Of a DNA stretch of 64,000 bases, positions 20,543 through 29,231 are shown piece by piece. The stretch comes from Pseudomonas atagonensis. Lineage in GTDB: Bacteria; Pseudomonadota; Gammaproteobacteria; Pseudomonadales; Pseudomonadaceae. How positions within the stretch are numbered: the first letter of the stretch is position 1; every line of letters begins with the position of its first letter. The notes under the pieces were generated by a model, which made no database searches, was not told where the DNA came from, and worked only from the letters and a program-made list of their open reading frames with translations. The stretch is taken from positions 1 through 64,000 of the forward strand of contig NZ_VXCA01000001.1 of assembly GCF_011369485.1 (NCBI RefSeq), read 5' to 3'. Position numbers and translations under genes: made by a program.

Positions 20543-23500
20543 CTACTCTCCACCAAGATCGGAAAAGGGTTTAAGCCCTGTCAATAACCCATACAAACCG
20601 TGCAACGGCACGGGCAGCCACGTCGGGCGATTTTCGGCTTCATAGGCCACTTCATAGGCCGCCTTCTCCAGGCCGAACAACGCCAGCGCGGCGTCGGCAC
20701 CTTCAGGATCTTGCCAAGCATGATCAAGACTAGCTGCCGCTCGGCGATATGCCTGAACAAATACCTCGCGTGCCTCACGCAGATAACGTTCGGCGACACG
20801 TTGGCGTGCCCCTTCGGACTCGGCACTGTGATCGACGTTGTGCACGTTGATCGTCATCGCCGCTGCGTAATCGAAAGAACGCAGCACGCCGCTGACATCT
20901 TTGTACGGGCTGTGTTTGCCGCGCCGTTCGCTCAATGGCCGCGCCGGTTCTCCCTCAAAATCGATCAGATAAGCGTCTCCCTTGATCACCAGTACCTGGC
21001 CTAGGTGTAAGTCACCGTGTACGCGGATTTGCAAGCCACCAACGGATTTCTTCGCCAGATCCTGCACATGGGCGAGGATGGTTTTCTTCTCGTCGAGCAG
21101 GCGTTTGACCAGTTTCTGATCCGCCGCGTTGAGTTCGCCCTGATGCTGCTTGAGCAGTTTCAGCGCGTGTTCGACCTGAGCGGAAACGTCCTTGCCGGTG
21201 ACCTGTGCATCCTTGGCCGTACTGACTTGCGGTGCGAAGTCGGCATTCTCGGTCGGCGCTGCGAGCACTTGGTGCATTTCGCCCAGACGTTGGCCGAGCA
21301 TGCCGGCAAAATCCTTCAACTCACCCAGTGCGTTGTAATGCTGTTCCTGTTCGGACATGGCGTCCGCCAGTTCGTCGCGCAACGCCCGTTCGAGGTTGTT
21401 CTGCGTCCACTCCCAGGCGTCGCCCTGATTGCTCAGATAGCCTTGGGCGATCATCAAGAGATTGTCTTCGCCCTTGGCGTCGCGGCGAATGACCGACCCT
21501 AGCAACGGCGAAATGTTGGCGTATCCGGCTTCGGTCAGGTAGGCGCTCATTTCCAGTTCCGGGTGGACACCAGAGGCGACTTTGCGGATCAGCTTGAGCA
21601 CCAGACTGTTGCCGATCACCACCGAACTGTTCGATTGCTCGGCGGACAGGTAACGCACTTCCGAGTCGGCGCCCAGGCCGAGTTTGTCCAGTTGCGCGGT
21701 CGGTGCAAAACGAATCTCGCCCTCGGCCGATTCCAGCACCGTGTGGTTCTGCATGCCTTGCAGAACGGCACGAATAAACGCTTCGAGGCTGAACGCATCG
21801 GTGATCAAACCGACCTGACGCACCCGCCGCACGCGGGCCAGCGCCAGTTGCTGCGGTAATGCCGGGCCGACCTGATCTTCGGAAATAAAGCCGAACGGCA
21901 ACTGATAACGGCTGGTCTGGCCGCCGCTGGTGACTTCGATTTCACTGAGCAGCACTGGGTGCTGGGCGTCGCCGAAGCGCACGCCGTACGCCAGATTGAC
22001 CTTATCGATGGCCGCATCCTTGCCGGCGAACCAGCGACGGTTTTGCAGCCAGCTCGGCAGAATGCTCTGCTCCAGCGTGGCGCGGGACGGCGCTTCGAGC
22101 AGTTCTTCCATGCGTTTTTTCAGCACCAGCGTGGTGAAGTCCGGCAGGCTCTGCGCCGGTTCCACGTGCCAGCTCGGCATCTGGTTTTCGCTGGCGAGGG
22201 CAAACCAATAGAAGCCGTACGGTGCCAGAGTCAGGAGAAAATTCAACTGGCCAATCGGCGGGAACGCGTTACCACCGAGCATCTCCACCGGCACCATGCC
22301 GACGTAGGCCGACAGATCCAGCTCCGCCGCTTGCGCACTGCGTGAGACGTTGGCCACGCACAGAATGATTTCGTGCTTGCCATCGGCATCGGTGAATTCG
22401 CGGGTGTAGGCCAGTATCCGCCGGTTGCTCGGCGAGAGCATTTTCAGCGTGCCGCGACCAAACGCCTTGGATTGTTTACGCACGGCGAGCATGCGCCGGG
22501 TCCAGTTAAGCAGCGAATGCGGGTCGCCGGCCTGGGTTTCGACGTTGACCGACAGATAACCGTATTGCGGGTCCATGATCGGCGGCAGCACCAGACTGGC
22601 CGGATCGGCGCGGGAGAAGCCGCCGTTACGGTCAATCGACCACTGCATCGGCGTACGCACGCCGTCGCGGTCGCCCAGGTAGATGTTGTCGCCCATGCCG
22701 ATTTCGTCGCCGTAATACAACGTCGGCGTGCCCGGCATCGACAGCAACAGGCTGTTGAGCAGTTCGACGCGACGACGGTCGCGTTCCATCAACGGCGCCA
22801 GACGCCGACGAATGCCGAGGTTGATCCGCGCACGGCGGTCAGCGGCGTAGTAATTCCACAGGTAATCGCGCTCCTTGTCGGTGACCATTTCCAGCGTCAG
22901 TTCATCGTGGTTGCGCAGGAAGATTGCCCACTGGCAATTGGCGGGAATTTCCGGGGTCTGACGCAAAATATCGGTGATCGGGAAGCGATCTTCCTGGGCC
23001 AGCGCCATGTACATGCGCGGCATCAACGGGAAGTGGAACGCCATGTGGCACTCGTCGCCATTCAAGCCCGCCGCGTCGGTGTCGCCGAAATACAGCTGCG
23101 TGTCTTCCGGCCATTGGTTGGCCTCGGCCAGCAACATGCGGTCGGGGTAATTGGCGTCGATCTCGGCACGAATCTGCTTGAGGACGTCGTGGGTCTCCGG
23201 CAGGTTTTCGTTGTTGGTGCCGTCGCGTTCGATCAGGTAAGGAATCGCGTCCAGACGCAAGCCGTCGATGCCCATGTCCAGCCAGTAACGCATGACCGAA
23301 AGCACCGCTTTCATCACTTGCGGGTTGTCGAAGTTCAGATCCGGCTGGTGCGAATAGAAGCGGTGCCAGAAGTATTGGCCGGCGACCGGGTCCCAGGTCC
23401 AGTTGGACTTTTCGGTGTCGAGAAAAATGATCCGCGTGCCGTCGTATTTCTGGTCGTCATCCGACCACACGTAAAAGTCGCGCGCCGCCGAGCCGGGTTT

Positions 23501-23884
23501 GGCTTTGCGTGCGCGCTGGAACCACGGGTGCTGGTCGGAGGTGTGGTTGATGACCAGTTCGGTGATCACTCGCAAACCGCGTTTGTGTGCCTCGGCGATA
23601 AAGCGCTTGGCGTCGGCCATGGTCCCGTAATCGCTGTGCACGCCCCGGTATTCGGCGATGTCGTAGCCGTCGTCGCGACGGGGCGAGGGGTAGAACGGCA
23701 ACAGCCAGATAGTGTTGACGCCGAGTTCGGCGATGTAATCGAGTTTGGCGATCAGGCCGGGAAAGTCGCCGATCCCGTCATTGTTGGAGTCGAAAAACGA
23801 TTTGACGTGAACCTGATAAATCACCGCGTCCTTGTACCAGAGCGGGTCTTTGATGAAGGTGGCTGACTTGGGTTTCTTCGCCAT
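20543..23884 (-). CDS. treS: Trehalose synthase / maltokinase fusion (TreS-Pep2)
   Basis: The 1113-residue fusion combines two activities. The N-terminal GH13 domain interconverts trehalose and maltose (LRLDAIPYL near residue 210, [11 protein letters not shown] near 251, [12 protein letters not shown] near 325). The C-terminal ~450 residues are a maltokinase, with [12 protein letters not shown] near 955 and [11 protein letters not shown] near 974 as the kinase catalytic and metal-binding motifs. It would therefore convert trehalose to maltose 1-phosphate, the GlgE donor. Start at 23884 (MAKKPKS) has CAGGAG upstream; an open-frame extension of 51 residues crosses a repeat element and is rejected. 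Fused TreS-Pep2 is usual in Pseudomonas. Confidence 0.95.
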   Translation of the reverse strand: MAKKPKSATFIKDPLWYKDAVIYQVHVKSFFDSNNDGIGDFPGLIAKLDYIAELGVNTIWLLPFYPSPRRDDGYDIAEYRGVHSDYGTMADAKRFIAEAHKRGLRVITELVINHTSDQHPWFQRARKAKPGSAARDFYVWSDDDQKYDGTRIIFLDTEKSNWTWDPVAGQYFWHRFYSHQPDLNFDNPQVMKAVLSVMRYWLDMGIDGLRLDAIPYLIERDGTNNENLPETHDVLKQIRAEIDANYPDRMLLAEANQWPEDTQLYFGDTDAAGLNGDECHMAFHFPLMPRMYMALAQEDRFPITDILRQTPEIPANCQWAIFLRNHDELTLEMVTDKERDYLWNYYAADRRARINLGIRRRLAPLMERDRRRVELLNSLLLSMPGTPTLYYGDEIGMGDNIYLGDRDGVRTPMQWSIDRNGGFSRADPASLVLPPIMDPQYGYLSVNVETQAGDPHSLLNWTRRMLAVRKQSKAFGRGTLKMLSPSNRRILAYTREFTDADGKHEIILCVANVSRSAQAAELDLSAYVGMVPVEMLGGNAFPPIGQLNFLLTLAPYGFYWFALASENQMPSWHVEPAQSLPDFTTLVLKKRMEELLEAPSRATLEQSILPSWLQNRRWFAGKDAAIDKVNLAYGVRFGDAQHPVLLSEIEVTSGGQTSRYQLPFGFISEDQVGPALPQQLALARVRRVRQVGLITDAFSLEAFIRAVLQGMQNHTVLESAEGEIRFAPTAQLDKLGLGADSEVRYLSAEQSNSSVVIGNSLVLKLIRKVASGVHPELEMSAYLTEAGYANISPLLGSVIRRDAKGEDNLLMIAQGYLSNQGDAWEWTQNNLERALRDELADAMSEQEQHYNALGELKDFAGMLGQRLGEMHQVLAAPTENADFAPQVSTAKDAQVTGKDVSAQVEHALKLLKQHQGELNAADQKLVKRLLDEKKTILAHVQDLAKKSVGGLQIRVHGDLHLGQVLVIKGDAYLIDFEGEPARPLSERRGKHSPYKDVSGVLRSFDYAAAMTINVHNVDHSAESEGARQRVAERYLREAREVFVQAYRRAAASLDHAWQDPEGADAALALFGLEKAAYEVAYEAENRPTWLPVPLHGLYGLLTGLKPFSDLGGE

Positions 23885-23939
23885 GTGAAACTCCTGTTGA
23901 ATACTCTGAGACCACACAAATGCCTCTGAACTGAGGACT

Positions 23940-24062
23940 CCTGTGGCGGGGGAATCGTCCCCGTTCGGCTGCGCAGCAGTCGTAAGTTCATGCAGCGCGA
24001 TATGTCTTGGTAAAAGCGGGGCCGCTTCGCGGCCCAACGGGGATAAATCCCCTCGCCACAGG
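23940..24062. repeat. Composite inverted repeat between glgE and treS
   Basis: CCTGTGGCGGGGGAATCGTC at the left and GGGGATAAATCCCCTCGCCA, then CAGG, at the right are inverted arms of the CTGTGGCGAGGGG family, with GGCTGCGCAGCAG and GGGGCCGCTTCGCGGCCC inner hairpins. The element fills most of the 193 bases between the glgE stop and the treS start on the same strand. It may alter relative expression of the two genes. Confidence 0.8.
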
Positions 24063-24077
24063 GGACTGTGAATCGGC

Positions 24078-26075
24078 TTAGGTGGTAGTAATCCGCCAGA
24101 TCCCGAACGGTTGGTACGCCGGGTCGATGCGCATGAACTGGTACTTGCCGTGCCAGTCCCAGCGATGCCCGCTCATCAAATCCTCACCGTGGGTCGTGGC
24201 ATCGTCCGGCAGGCCCATCTCCCACAGCGGCAGTTCGAAATTCGCTTCCTGCACGTTGTGCGGATCAAGGCTGACCGCCACCAGAATGAAGTTGCTGCCG
24301 TCAAAACTGCGCTTGCCGAAGTACAGAATGTTGTCGTTCCAGGCGTTGTAGATCTTCAGACCCAAATGCGTGTGCAACGCCGGGTTCTGCCGGCGGATGC
24401 GGTTGAGCTGGGCGATCTCGGCAATGATGTTGCCGGGCGCAGTAAAGTCGCGTACGCGGATTTCGTACTTCTCCGAATCGAGGTATTCCTCCTTGCCCGG
24501 CACCGGCGCCGCTTCGCACAGTTCATAACCCGAATACATGCCCCACAGGCCCGAACCCATGGTCGCCAGCGCCGCACGGATGAGAAAACCCGCGCGCCCG
24601 GATTCATGCAGAAAGGCCGGGTTGATGTCCGGCGTATTGACGAAGAAATTCGGCCGGTAGCACTCGCGCCACGGCGATTCATTCAGTTCGGTGAAGTAAG
24701 TGGCCAGTTCAGCCTTGGTGTTGCGCCAGGTGAAATAGGTGTAGCTCTGGGTGTAACCGACCTTGCCCAGCCGCGCCATCATCGCCGGCGTAGTAAAGGC
24801 TTCGGCAAGGAAGATCACCTCGGGGTGCAACGCCCGCACATCGGCAATCAGCCATTGCCAGAACGGCAGCGGTTTGGTATGCGGATTGTCGACGCGAAAG
24901 ATCTTCACGCCCTCCTCGACCCAGCCGACGACGATGTCGCGCAGCTCGACCCACAGACTCGGGATCGCTTCCGGCGCATAGAAATCGACGTTGACGATGT
25001 CCTGATATTTCTTCGGTGGGTTCTCCGCGTATTTGATCGTGCCGTCCGGGCGCCAGTTGAACCAGCCCGGATGCTGCTTGAGCCACGGGTGATCCTGGGA
25101 ACACTGGATGGCGAAATCGAGGGCGATCTCCAGGCCATGCTCCGCCGCAGCGGCCACCAGCCGGCGGAAGTCTTCGCGGGTGCCGAGTTGCGAATGGATC
25201 GCTTCGTGGCCGCCCTCCTCGCTGCCGATTGCATACGGACTGCCGGGATCATCCGGGCCGGCGGTCAGCGAATTGTTGCGACCCTTGCGGTGAGCACGAC
25301 CAATCGGGTGGATCGGCGTGAAGTACAGCACGTCGAAACCCATGTCCTGAATCATCGGCAGCCGCGAGTGCACGTCGTTAAAGGTGCCATGACGGCTGGG
25401 ATCGTCGGTGATCGAGCGGGGAAACAGTTCGTACCAACTGGCGAACTCGGCGAGTTCGCGCTCGACGTCCATGGGGAATTCGGCGCTGACGCTCAAATAG
25501 GCGCGATGATCGGCCTCAGCCATCAGCTGCGCACTGTGCGAGTGCAGGAACAACGCGACCTGCTCGGTTTCGAGCAGCCCGGACAGTTCGTGATGTAACG
25601 CCGCAAGCTGTTCGCTCAGTTGCCCCTCGCTGCGCTCAGCAGCCTGTTGCACCATCGTCCGGCCTTCCTGCAACTCAAGGGACACCGGAACGGCAGCGTT
25701 GTGCTTCTTCTCCAGTTCGTACTGGAAACTGGCGAAGTGGTCGATCCACGCCTCGATGCAATACAAAAAACGGCCTTGGTGCTCGGGACGAAACTGGCCT
25801 TTCCAGCCATTGTTGCCCTGATCGGACATGACCTCGCTTTGCCAGGTCTCTTCGCCTTCCTCGCGCCAACGGATGCGCACCGCGAGTTTTTCGTGACCGT
25901 CGGCAAACACTTTGCTGGTGACCACCACGTCGCGGCCGGCAATCGACTTCACGGCGAACTGCCCGCCGTCGAGGGTCGGCATGGTGTTTTCGATGACGAT
26001 GCGCGGCAGCAGCAGTGCCTGCGACAGCGGCATGTGCGGGTTGTAGCTCTGTTCCGAAGGTTTTTCAGCAGTCAT
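24078..26075 (-). CDS. glgE: Alpha-1,4-glucan:maltose-1-phosphate maltosyltransferase GlgE (GH13_3)
   Basis: GlgE extends alpha-1,4-glucan by maltose units from maltose 1-phosphate. Domain order fits the family: N-terminal beta-sandwich with PRIVIENTMPTLDGGQFAVK, a helical insert, then the barrel. The nucleophile Asp is in FRVDNPHTKPLPFW (near residue 394) and the acid/base Glu in FLAEAFTTP (near 422), matching the spacing of characterised GlgE enzymes. The product has 665 residues. ATG at 26075 is preceded by AAGGAG nine bases upstream; an earlier in-frame ATG is not favoured. It heads the glgE-treS-glgB - strand group. Confidence 0.96.
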   Translation of the reverse strand: MTAEKPSEQSYNPHMPLSQALLLPRIVIENTMPTLDGGQFAVKSIAGRDVVVTSKVFADGHEKLAVRIRWREEGEETWQSEVMSDQGNNGWKGQFRPEHQGRFLYCIEAWIDHFASFQYELEKKHNAAVPVSLELQEGRTMVQQAAERSEGQLSEQLAALHHELSGLLETEQVALFLHSHSAQLMAEADHRAYLSVSAEFPMDVERELAEFASWYELFPRSITDDPSRHGTFNDVHSRLPMIQDMGFDVLYFTPIHPIGRAHRKGRNNSLTAGPDDPGSPYAIGSEEGGHEAIHSQLGTREDFRRLVAAAAEHGLEIALDFAIQCSQDHPWLKQHPGWFNWRPDGTIKYAENPPKKYQDIVNVDFYAPEAIPSLWVELRDIVVGWVEEGVKIFRVDNPHTKPLPFWQWLIADVRALHPEVIFLAEAFTTPAMMARLGKVGYTQSYTYFTWRNTKAELATYFTELNESPWRECYRPNFFVNTPDINPAFLHESGRAGFLIRAALATMGSGLWGMYSGYELCEAAPVPGKEEYLDSEKYEIRVRDFTAPGNIIAEIAQLNRIRRQNPALHTHLGLKIYNAWNDNILYFGKRSFDGSNFILVAVSLDPHNVQEANFELPLWEMGLPDDATTHGEDLMSGHRWDWHGKYQFMRIDPAYQPFGIWRITTT

Positions 26076-26292
26076 TGAGCATCTCTCCTTAACGCCCCAA
26101 GGACGCTCTTGTGCCGGATCAGTGTTCACAACGAAGCACCGGCCCCGTAATGAACTCTCTCTGGTTCCGAGCCACCGGCAAGGGGAAAAGTTCAGCGCAA
26201 ATTACCCGGCACGAAAAGCGGATCGAATTCGCCACGAGGTGGTCAATCCACTTAAGCACTTCTCACGCCATGTGCCACACGGAGGTTTACAG

Positions 26293-26451
26293 ATGAATAT
26301 CCCGATCCCGGCTGAAACGCCCGATCCGAACATCGACAACCCGACAATTCCCGAGACCGAGCCGCAGCCGGTGCCCGAGCAGGAACCACCGGGAACCACG
26401 CCGCCACCGAAACAAGAACCGCCGACGACCATGCCACCCGTGATCGTCTAA
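26293..26451 (+). CDS. Small proline-rich protein, unknown function
   Basis: This 52-residue product is rich in Pro, Glu and Thr (NPTIPETEPQPVPEQEPPGT, then TPPPKQEPPTTMPPV). A GGAGG at 26281-26285 lies 7 bases before the ATG. It has no signal peptide or membrane segment and is likely disordered. It is transcribed divergently from glgE. I do not recognise a characterised family; the strong ribosome binding site and clear stop just before a repeat support a real gene. Confidence 0.65.
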   Translation: MNIPIPAETPDPNIDNPTIPETEPQPVPEQEPPGTTPPPKQEPPTTMPPVIV

Positions 26452-26460
26452 CTCACCCTG

Positions 26461-26585
26461 TTGATCGTTCCCACGCTCTGCGTGGGAACGCAGCCCGGGA
26501 CGCTCTGCGTCCCAAAGCGGACGCGGAGCGTCCATTGAGGCATTCCCACGCAGAGCATGGGAACGATCAATCATGGGAACGATCA
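26461..26585. repeat. 110-bp palindromic repeat with partial third copy
   Basis: The left arm TTGATCGTTCCCACGCTCTG, then CGTGGGAA, is mirrored by the right arm ATTCCCACGCAGAGCATGGG, then AACGATCAA, ending at 26570. The middle carries GGGACGCTCTGCGTCCC and GGACGCGGAGCGTCC. A third fragment TCATGGGAACGATCA follows at 26571-26585, directly against the mgtC stop at 26587. The element is MITE-like and could form a terminator-like structure for both flanking genes. Confidence 0.8.
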
Positions 26586-26586
26586 G

Positions 26587-27099
26587 TTACAGGTGATCGT
26601 TGTCTTGCTCGTCTTTCTCGAACAACCGGACGATGTGCGGCATCACGCTGAAGATGGCCAGTGCCAGAAAAGTGCTGAGCAACGCCGTCGCTTCCTTGCC
26701 CAGTCCCGCCGCCACACCGATGGCCGCCGTCATCCACAATCCCGCCGCCGTGGTCAGGCCTTTGACGTGGCCTTCATCGCCTTCGCGATTTTTCAGAATG
26801 GTCCCGGCGCCGAGAAAACCGATCCCGGCAATCACCCCCTGCAGCACCCGGCTCATCGCGTCGGACTCTGCGCCAGACGTCTGCGGCACCAGCACAAACA
26901 GCGCCGCGCCCAGCGCCACCAGCATGTGCGTGCGCACGCCGGCAGCTTTGCCCTTGTGCTCGCGCTCGAAGCCGAGAATCCCGCCCAGCACCGCCGCCAT
27001 CAGCAAGCGCACGGTGATCCGCGTCAGTTGCGACGCATCGCCTATGTCGGCGAATTCCGCTTGCAGCGTTTCCAGCACTTCATGCCACCAGGCGTTCAT
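26587..27099 (-). CDS. MgtC/SapB family membrane protein
   Basis: The 170-residue protein has about four hydrophobic segments and the family signature LMAAVLGGILGFEREHKGKA followed by GVRTHMLVALGAALFVLVP. MgtC-type proteins sit in the inner membrane and influence Mg2+ limitation survival and membrane ATPase activity. The C-terminal ~20 residues are charged (EKDEQDNDHL). It starts with ATG at 27099 and is divergent from the small gene at 27225. No partner mgtA/B is visible. Confidence 0.9.
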   Translation of the reverse strand: MNAWWHEVLETLQAEFADIGDASQLTRITVRLLMAAVLGGILGFEREHKGKAAGVRTHMLVALGAALFVLVPQTSGAESDAMSRVLQGVIAGIGFLGAGTILKNREGDEGHVKGLTTAAGLWMTAAIGVAAGLGKEATALLSTFLALAIFSVMPHIVRLFEKDEQDNDHL

Positions 27100-27224
27100 C
27101 GGGTTTTCCTTGTTATTGGCTCGTTGAACGATGGACAGCGCCGACCATTAATCGGTTGCGTAGAACGATCGGCAGCGCCTGTGCCCTAACCCTTCAGACA
27201 CCCCTGGAAAAAAGGACAGCCACC

Positions 27225-27473
27225 ATGCCTCTGCGAGTCGACGAATCCAATCCCGAGCAAAAAGTCTGTTTTTTCACCGTCGAACATGGCGAAGAAATTC
27301 GTATCTGCGACACCCTCGAAGTCAAAACCGATAGCGACAAAGCCATGTCCTTTGTGGAGATCGAGGGCCGCCGCGTCTACATCACCGAAGCCGAGGCTGA
27401 CGCACTGACCGTTGCCGGGGCAAAGGACGGCCGCAAGCACTTGAAGGCCGACGAGAGTGATTCGGTGATTTGA
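27225..27473 (+). CDS. DUF3203-like small protein
   Basis: This 82-residue acidic, soluble protein has a core EQKVCFFTVEHGEEIRICDT, followed by RRVYITEAEADALTVAGA. I assign it tentatively to DUF3203, a small family largely confined to pseudomonads with no known function. The ATG at 27225 is preceded by AAGGAC at about 8 bases. A longer TTG start at 27156 was rejected because the extra residues do not resemble protein. Confidence 0.65.
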   Translation: MPLRVDESNPEQKVCFFTVEHGEEIRICDTLEVKTDSDKAMSFVEIEGRRVYITEAEADALTVAGAKDGRKHLKADESDSVI

Positions 27474-27487
27474 CTGACCTCGGTCAA
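27474..27487 (+). promoter_or_regulatory. Possible Anr/FNR-type box upstream of ccoG
   Basis: CTGAC-CTCG-GTCAA is a 14-bp dyad with the half-site spacing of the Anr/FNR consensus TTGAT-N4-ATCAA, differing at three positions. It lies 182 bases before ccoG and directly after the stop of the previous gene. Anr control would fit a cbb3 oxidase assembly factor, but the match is imperfect. Confidence 0.25.
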
Positions 27488-27494
27488 TGCCCGC

Positions 27495-27521
27495 CGCAAA
27501 CGCCTGCTATAGGCGTTTGCG
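27495..27521 (+). terminator. Hairpin after the DUF3203-like gene
   Basis: CGCAAACGCCT and AGGCGTTTGCG form a perfect 11-bp stem with loop GCTAT. The downstream sequence is GC-rich without a T-tract, so it may be a factor-dependent terminator or a leader structure of ccoG. Confidence 0.45.
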
Positions 27522-27668
27522 CCCCGCCGTCCGGGCTGCTTCAAGTTGTCGCAGCTCTGGCGTAAAAGCTCATCTGATACGCTTTTTATTGAAATAGCTG
27601 AGTCTGTTATGCAAACAGATCGGCGCTCATAGTGCCTCGGCCTGATGGAGGCTGATGAGCGAACGACC

Positions 27669-29099
27669 ATGAGCGAACAAATCCCCGTCCGAACCGTAGA
27701 AGCATCTCCCCAGATAAAAAAAGTACCGGCGCGCCCAATGAAGGCGAAACACGCCACCAGCGACAACCAGATTTTCACCCGCAGCTTCACCGGCCTGTTC
27801 CGCACCCTGCGCCTGAGCGGCGCGGGGTTTTTGTTTGTGCTGTTTTTCGGCACCGTGTGGCTGAACTGGGGCGGACGTCAGGCGGTGCTCTGGGATCTTT
27901 CCGAAAGCAAATTCCACATCTTTGGCGCGACCTTCTGGCCACAGGATTTCATCCTGCTCTCGGCGTTGTTGATCATTGCTGCGTTCGGCCTGTTCGCCAT
28001 CACCGTGTTCGCCGGGCGTGTCTGGTGCGGTTACACCTGCCCGCAAAGTTCGTGGACGTGGATTTTCATGTGGTGCGAGAAAATCACCGAGGGCGAACGC
28101 AACCAGCGGATCAAACTGCAAGTAGCGCCGTGGAGCTTGAACAAACTGGCCCGGCGTGCGGCCAAGCACACGCTGTGGCTGGCCATCAGCGTGATGACCG
28201 GCCTGACCTTTGTCGGCTACTTCACACCGATCCGCCCGCTCGCTGAAGAACTGCTGACCCTGCAGATCGGCGGCGTCAGCCTGTTCTGGGTGTTGTTCTT
28301 CACCGCTGCCACTTACATAAACGCCGGCTGGCTGCGTGAAGCCGTGTGCATGCACATGTGCCCGTATGCGCGATTCCAGAGTGTGATGTTCGACAAGGAC
28401 ACGCTGGCAATTGCCTACGACGTGGCCCGTGGCGAAAACCGTGGCCCGCGCAAACGCGACATGAAACCGGCCGAAGCCGGCCTCGGCGATTGCATCGATT
28501 GTCAGTTGTGCGTGCAGGTCTGCCCGACCGGCATCGACATCCGCGATGGCTTGCAGATGGAATGCATCGGCTGCGCGGCGTGCATCGACGCCTGCGATTC
28601 GATCATGGACAAAATGAACTACCCGCGCGGTTTGATCCGCTACAGTTCCGAACGCGAATTGCAGGGCGGCAAGACTCATTTGCTGCGGCCACGGCTGATC
28701 GGTTATGTCGCGGTGCTGCTGGTGATGATCGGCGCACTGGCCCTGGCGCTGGTCGAGCGGCCGATGGTGTCGCTGGATGTCACCAAGGATCGCGGGCTGT
28801 TCCGCGAAAACGGTCAGGGCCAGATCGAAAACATCTACACGCTCAAGGTGATCAACAAGACCCAGCAGCGCCAGGACTACAACCTGAGCCTGGTGGACGG
28901 CGACGGCTTCCAGCTGCAAGGCAAGACCGCACTGAGCCTGGCGCCGGGCGAAATCGTCGATGTGCCGGTGTCGGTGGCGATGACCACGGAACGCCCGAGC
29001 AGCAGCTCGCAAACGCTGAGCTTCAAGATTGCCGACAGCGATGAGCCAGAGATTTACAGCGTGGCGAAAAGCAGGTTTGTGGCGCCGATGAATCGTTGA
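27669..29099 (+). CDS. ccoG: Cytochrome c oxidase accessory protein CcoG (FixG/RdxA)
   Basis: CcoG is an inner-membrane iron-sulfur protein that reduces Cu(II) for insertion into cbb3-type oxidase. The 476-residue product has several membrane helices (GAGFLFVLFFGTVWLNW, DFILLSALLIIAAFGLFAIT), the motif WCGYTCPQ, and two ferredoxin-type clusters CIDCQLCVQVCP (from residue 275) and CIGCAACIDACD (from ~299). A C-terminal periplasmic Ig-like FixG domain follows. ATG 27669 is preferred over ATG 27645. No ccoNOPQ or ccoHIS genes are nearby, so this is an orphan copy. Confidence 0.93.
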   Translation: MSEQIPVRTVEASPQIKKVPARPMKAKHATSDNQIFTRSFTGLFRTLRLSGAGFLFVLFFGTVWLNWGGRQAVLWDLSESKFHIFGATFWPQDFILLSALLIIAAFGLFAITVFAGRVWCGYTCPQSSWTWIFMWCEKITEGERNQRIKLQVAPWSLNKLARRAAKHTLWLAISVMTGLTFVGYFTPIRPLAEELLTLQIGGVSLFWVLFFTAATYINAGWLREAVCMHMCPYARFQSVMFDKDTLAIAYDVARGENRGPRKRDMKPAEAGLGDCIDCQLCVQVCPTGIDIRDGLQMECIGCAACIDACDSIMDKMNYPRGLIRYSSERELQGGKTHLLRPRLIGYVAVLLVMIGALALALVERPMVSLDVTKDRGLFRENGQGQIENIYTLKVINKTQQRQDYNLSLVDGDGFQLQGKTALSLAPGEIVDVPVSVAMTTERPSSSSQTLSFKIADSDEPEIYSVAKSRFVAPMNR

Positions 29100-29122
29100 T
29101 CCCTTAGACTGCGACGCGGCCA

Positions 29123-29186
29123 TTCGCGAGCAAGCTCGCTCCCACAGAGAAATTCGGTCAAATGTGGGAGCGAGCTTGCTCGCGAA
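29123..29186. repeat. REP pair between ccoG and the MocR-type gene
   Basis: Inverted copies TTCGCGAGCAAGCTCGCTCC and GGAGCGAGCTTGCTCGCGAA are separated by about 16 bases. The variant carries CTCGC where most copies here have CCCGC. Confidence 0.88.
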
Positions 29187-29231
29187 CGAAGGCGACGTGG
29201 TCTTCCAGAACTAAATCAATCCGGACCCAAG

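Noticed and set aside
22373..23866. 497-codon open frame antisense to treS
   Set aside because: Shadow of TreS; no own ribosome binding site or family motif.
23885..24037. 51-residue N-terminal extension of TreS
   Set aside because: It would be translated through the inverted repeat; MAKKPKS at 23884 has a CAGGAG site and matches family starts.
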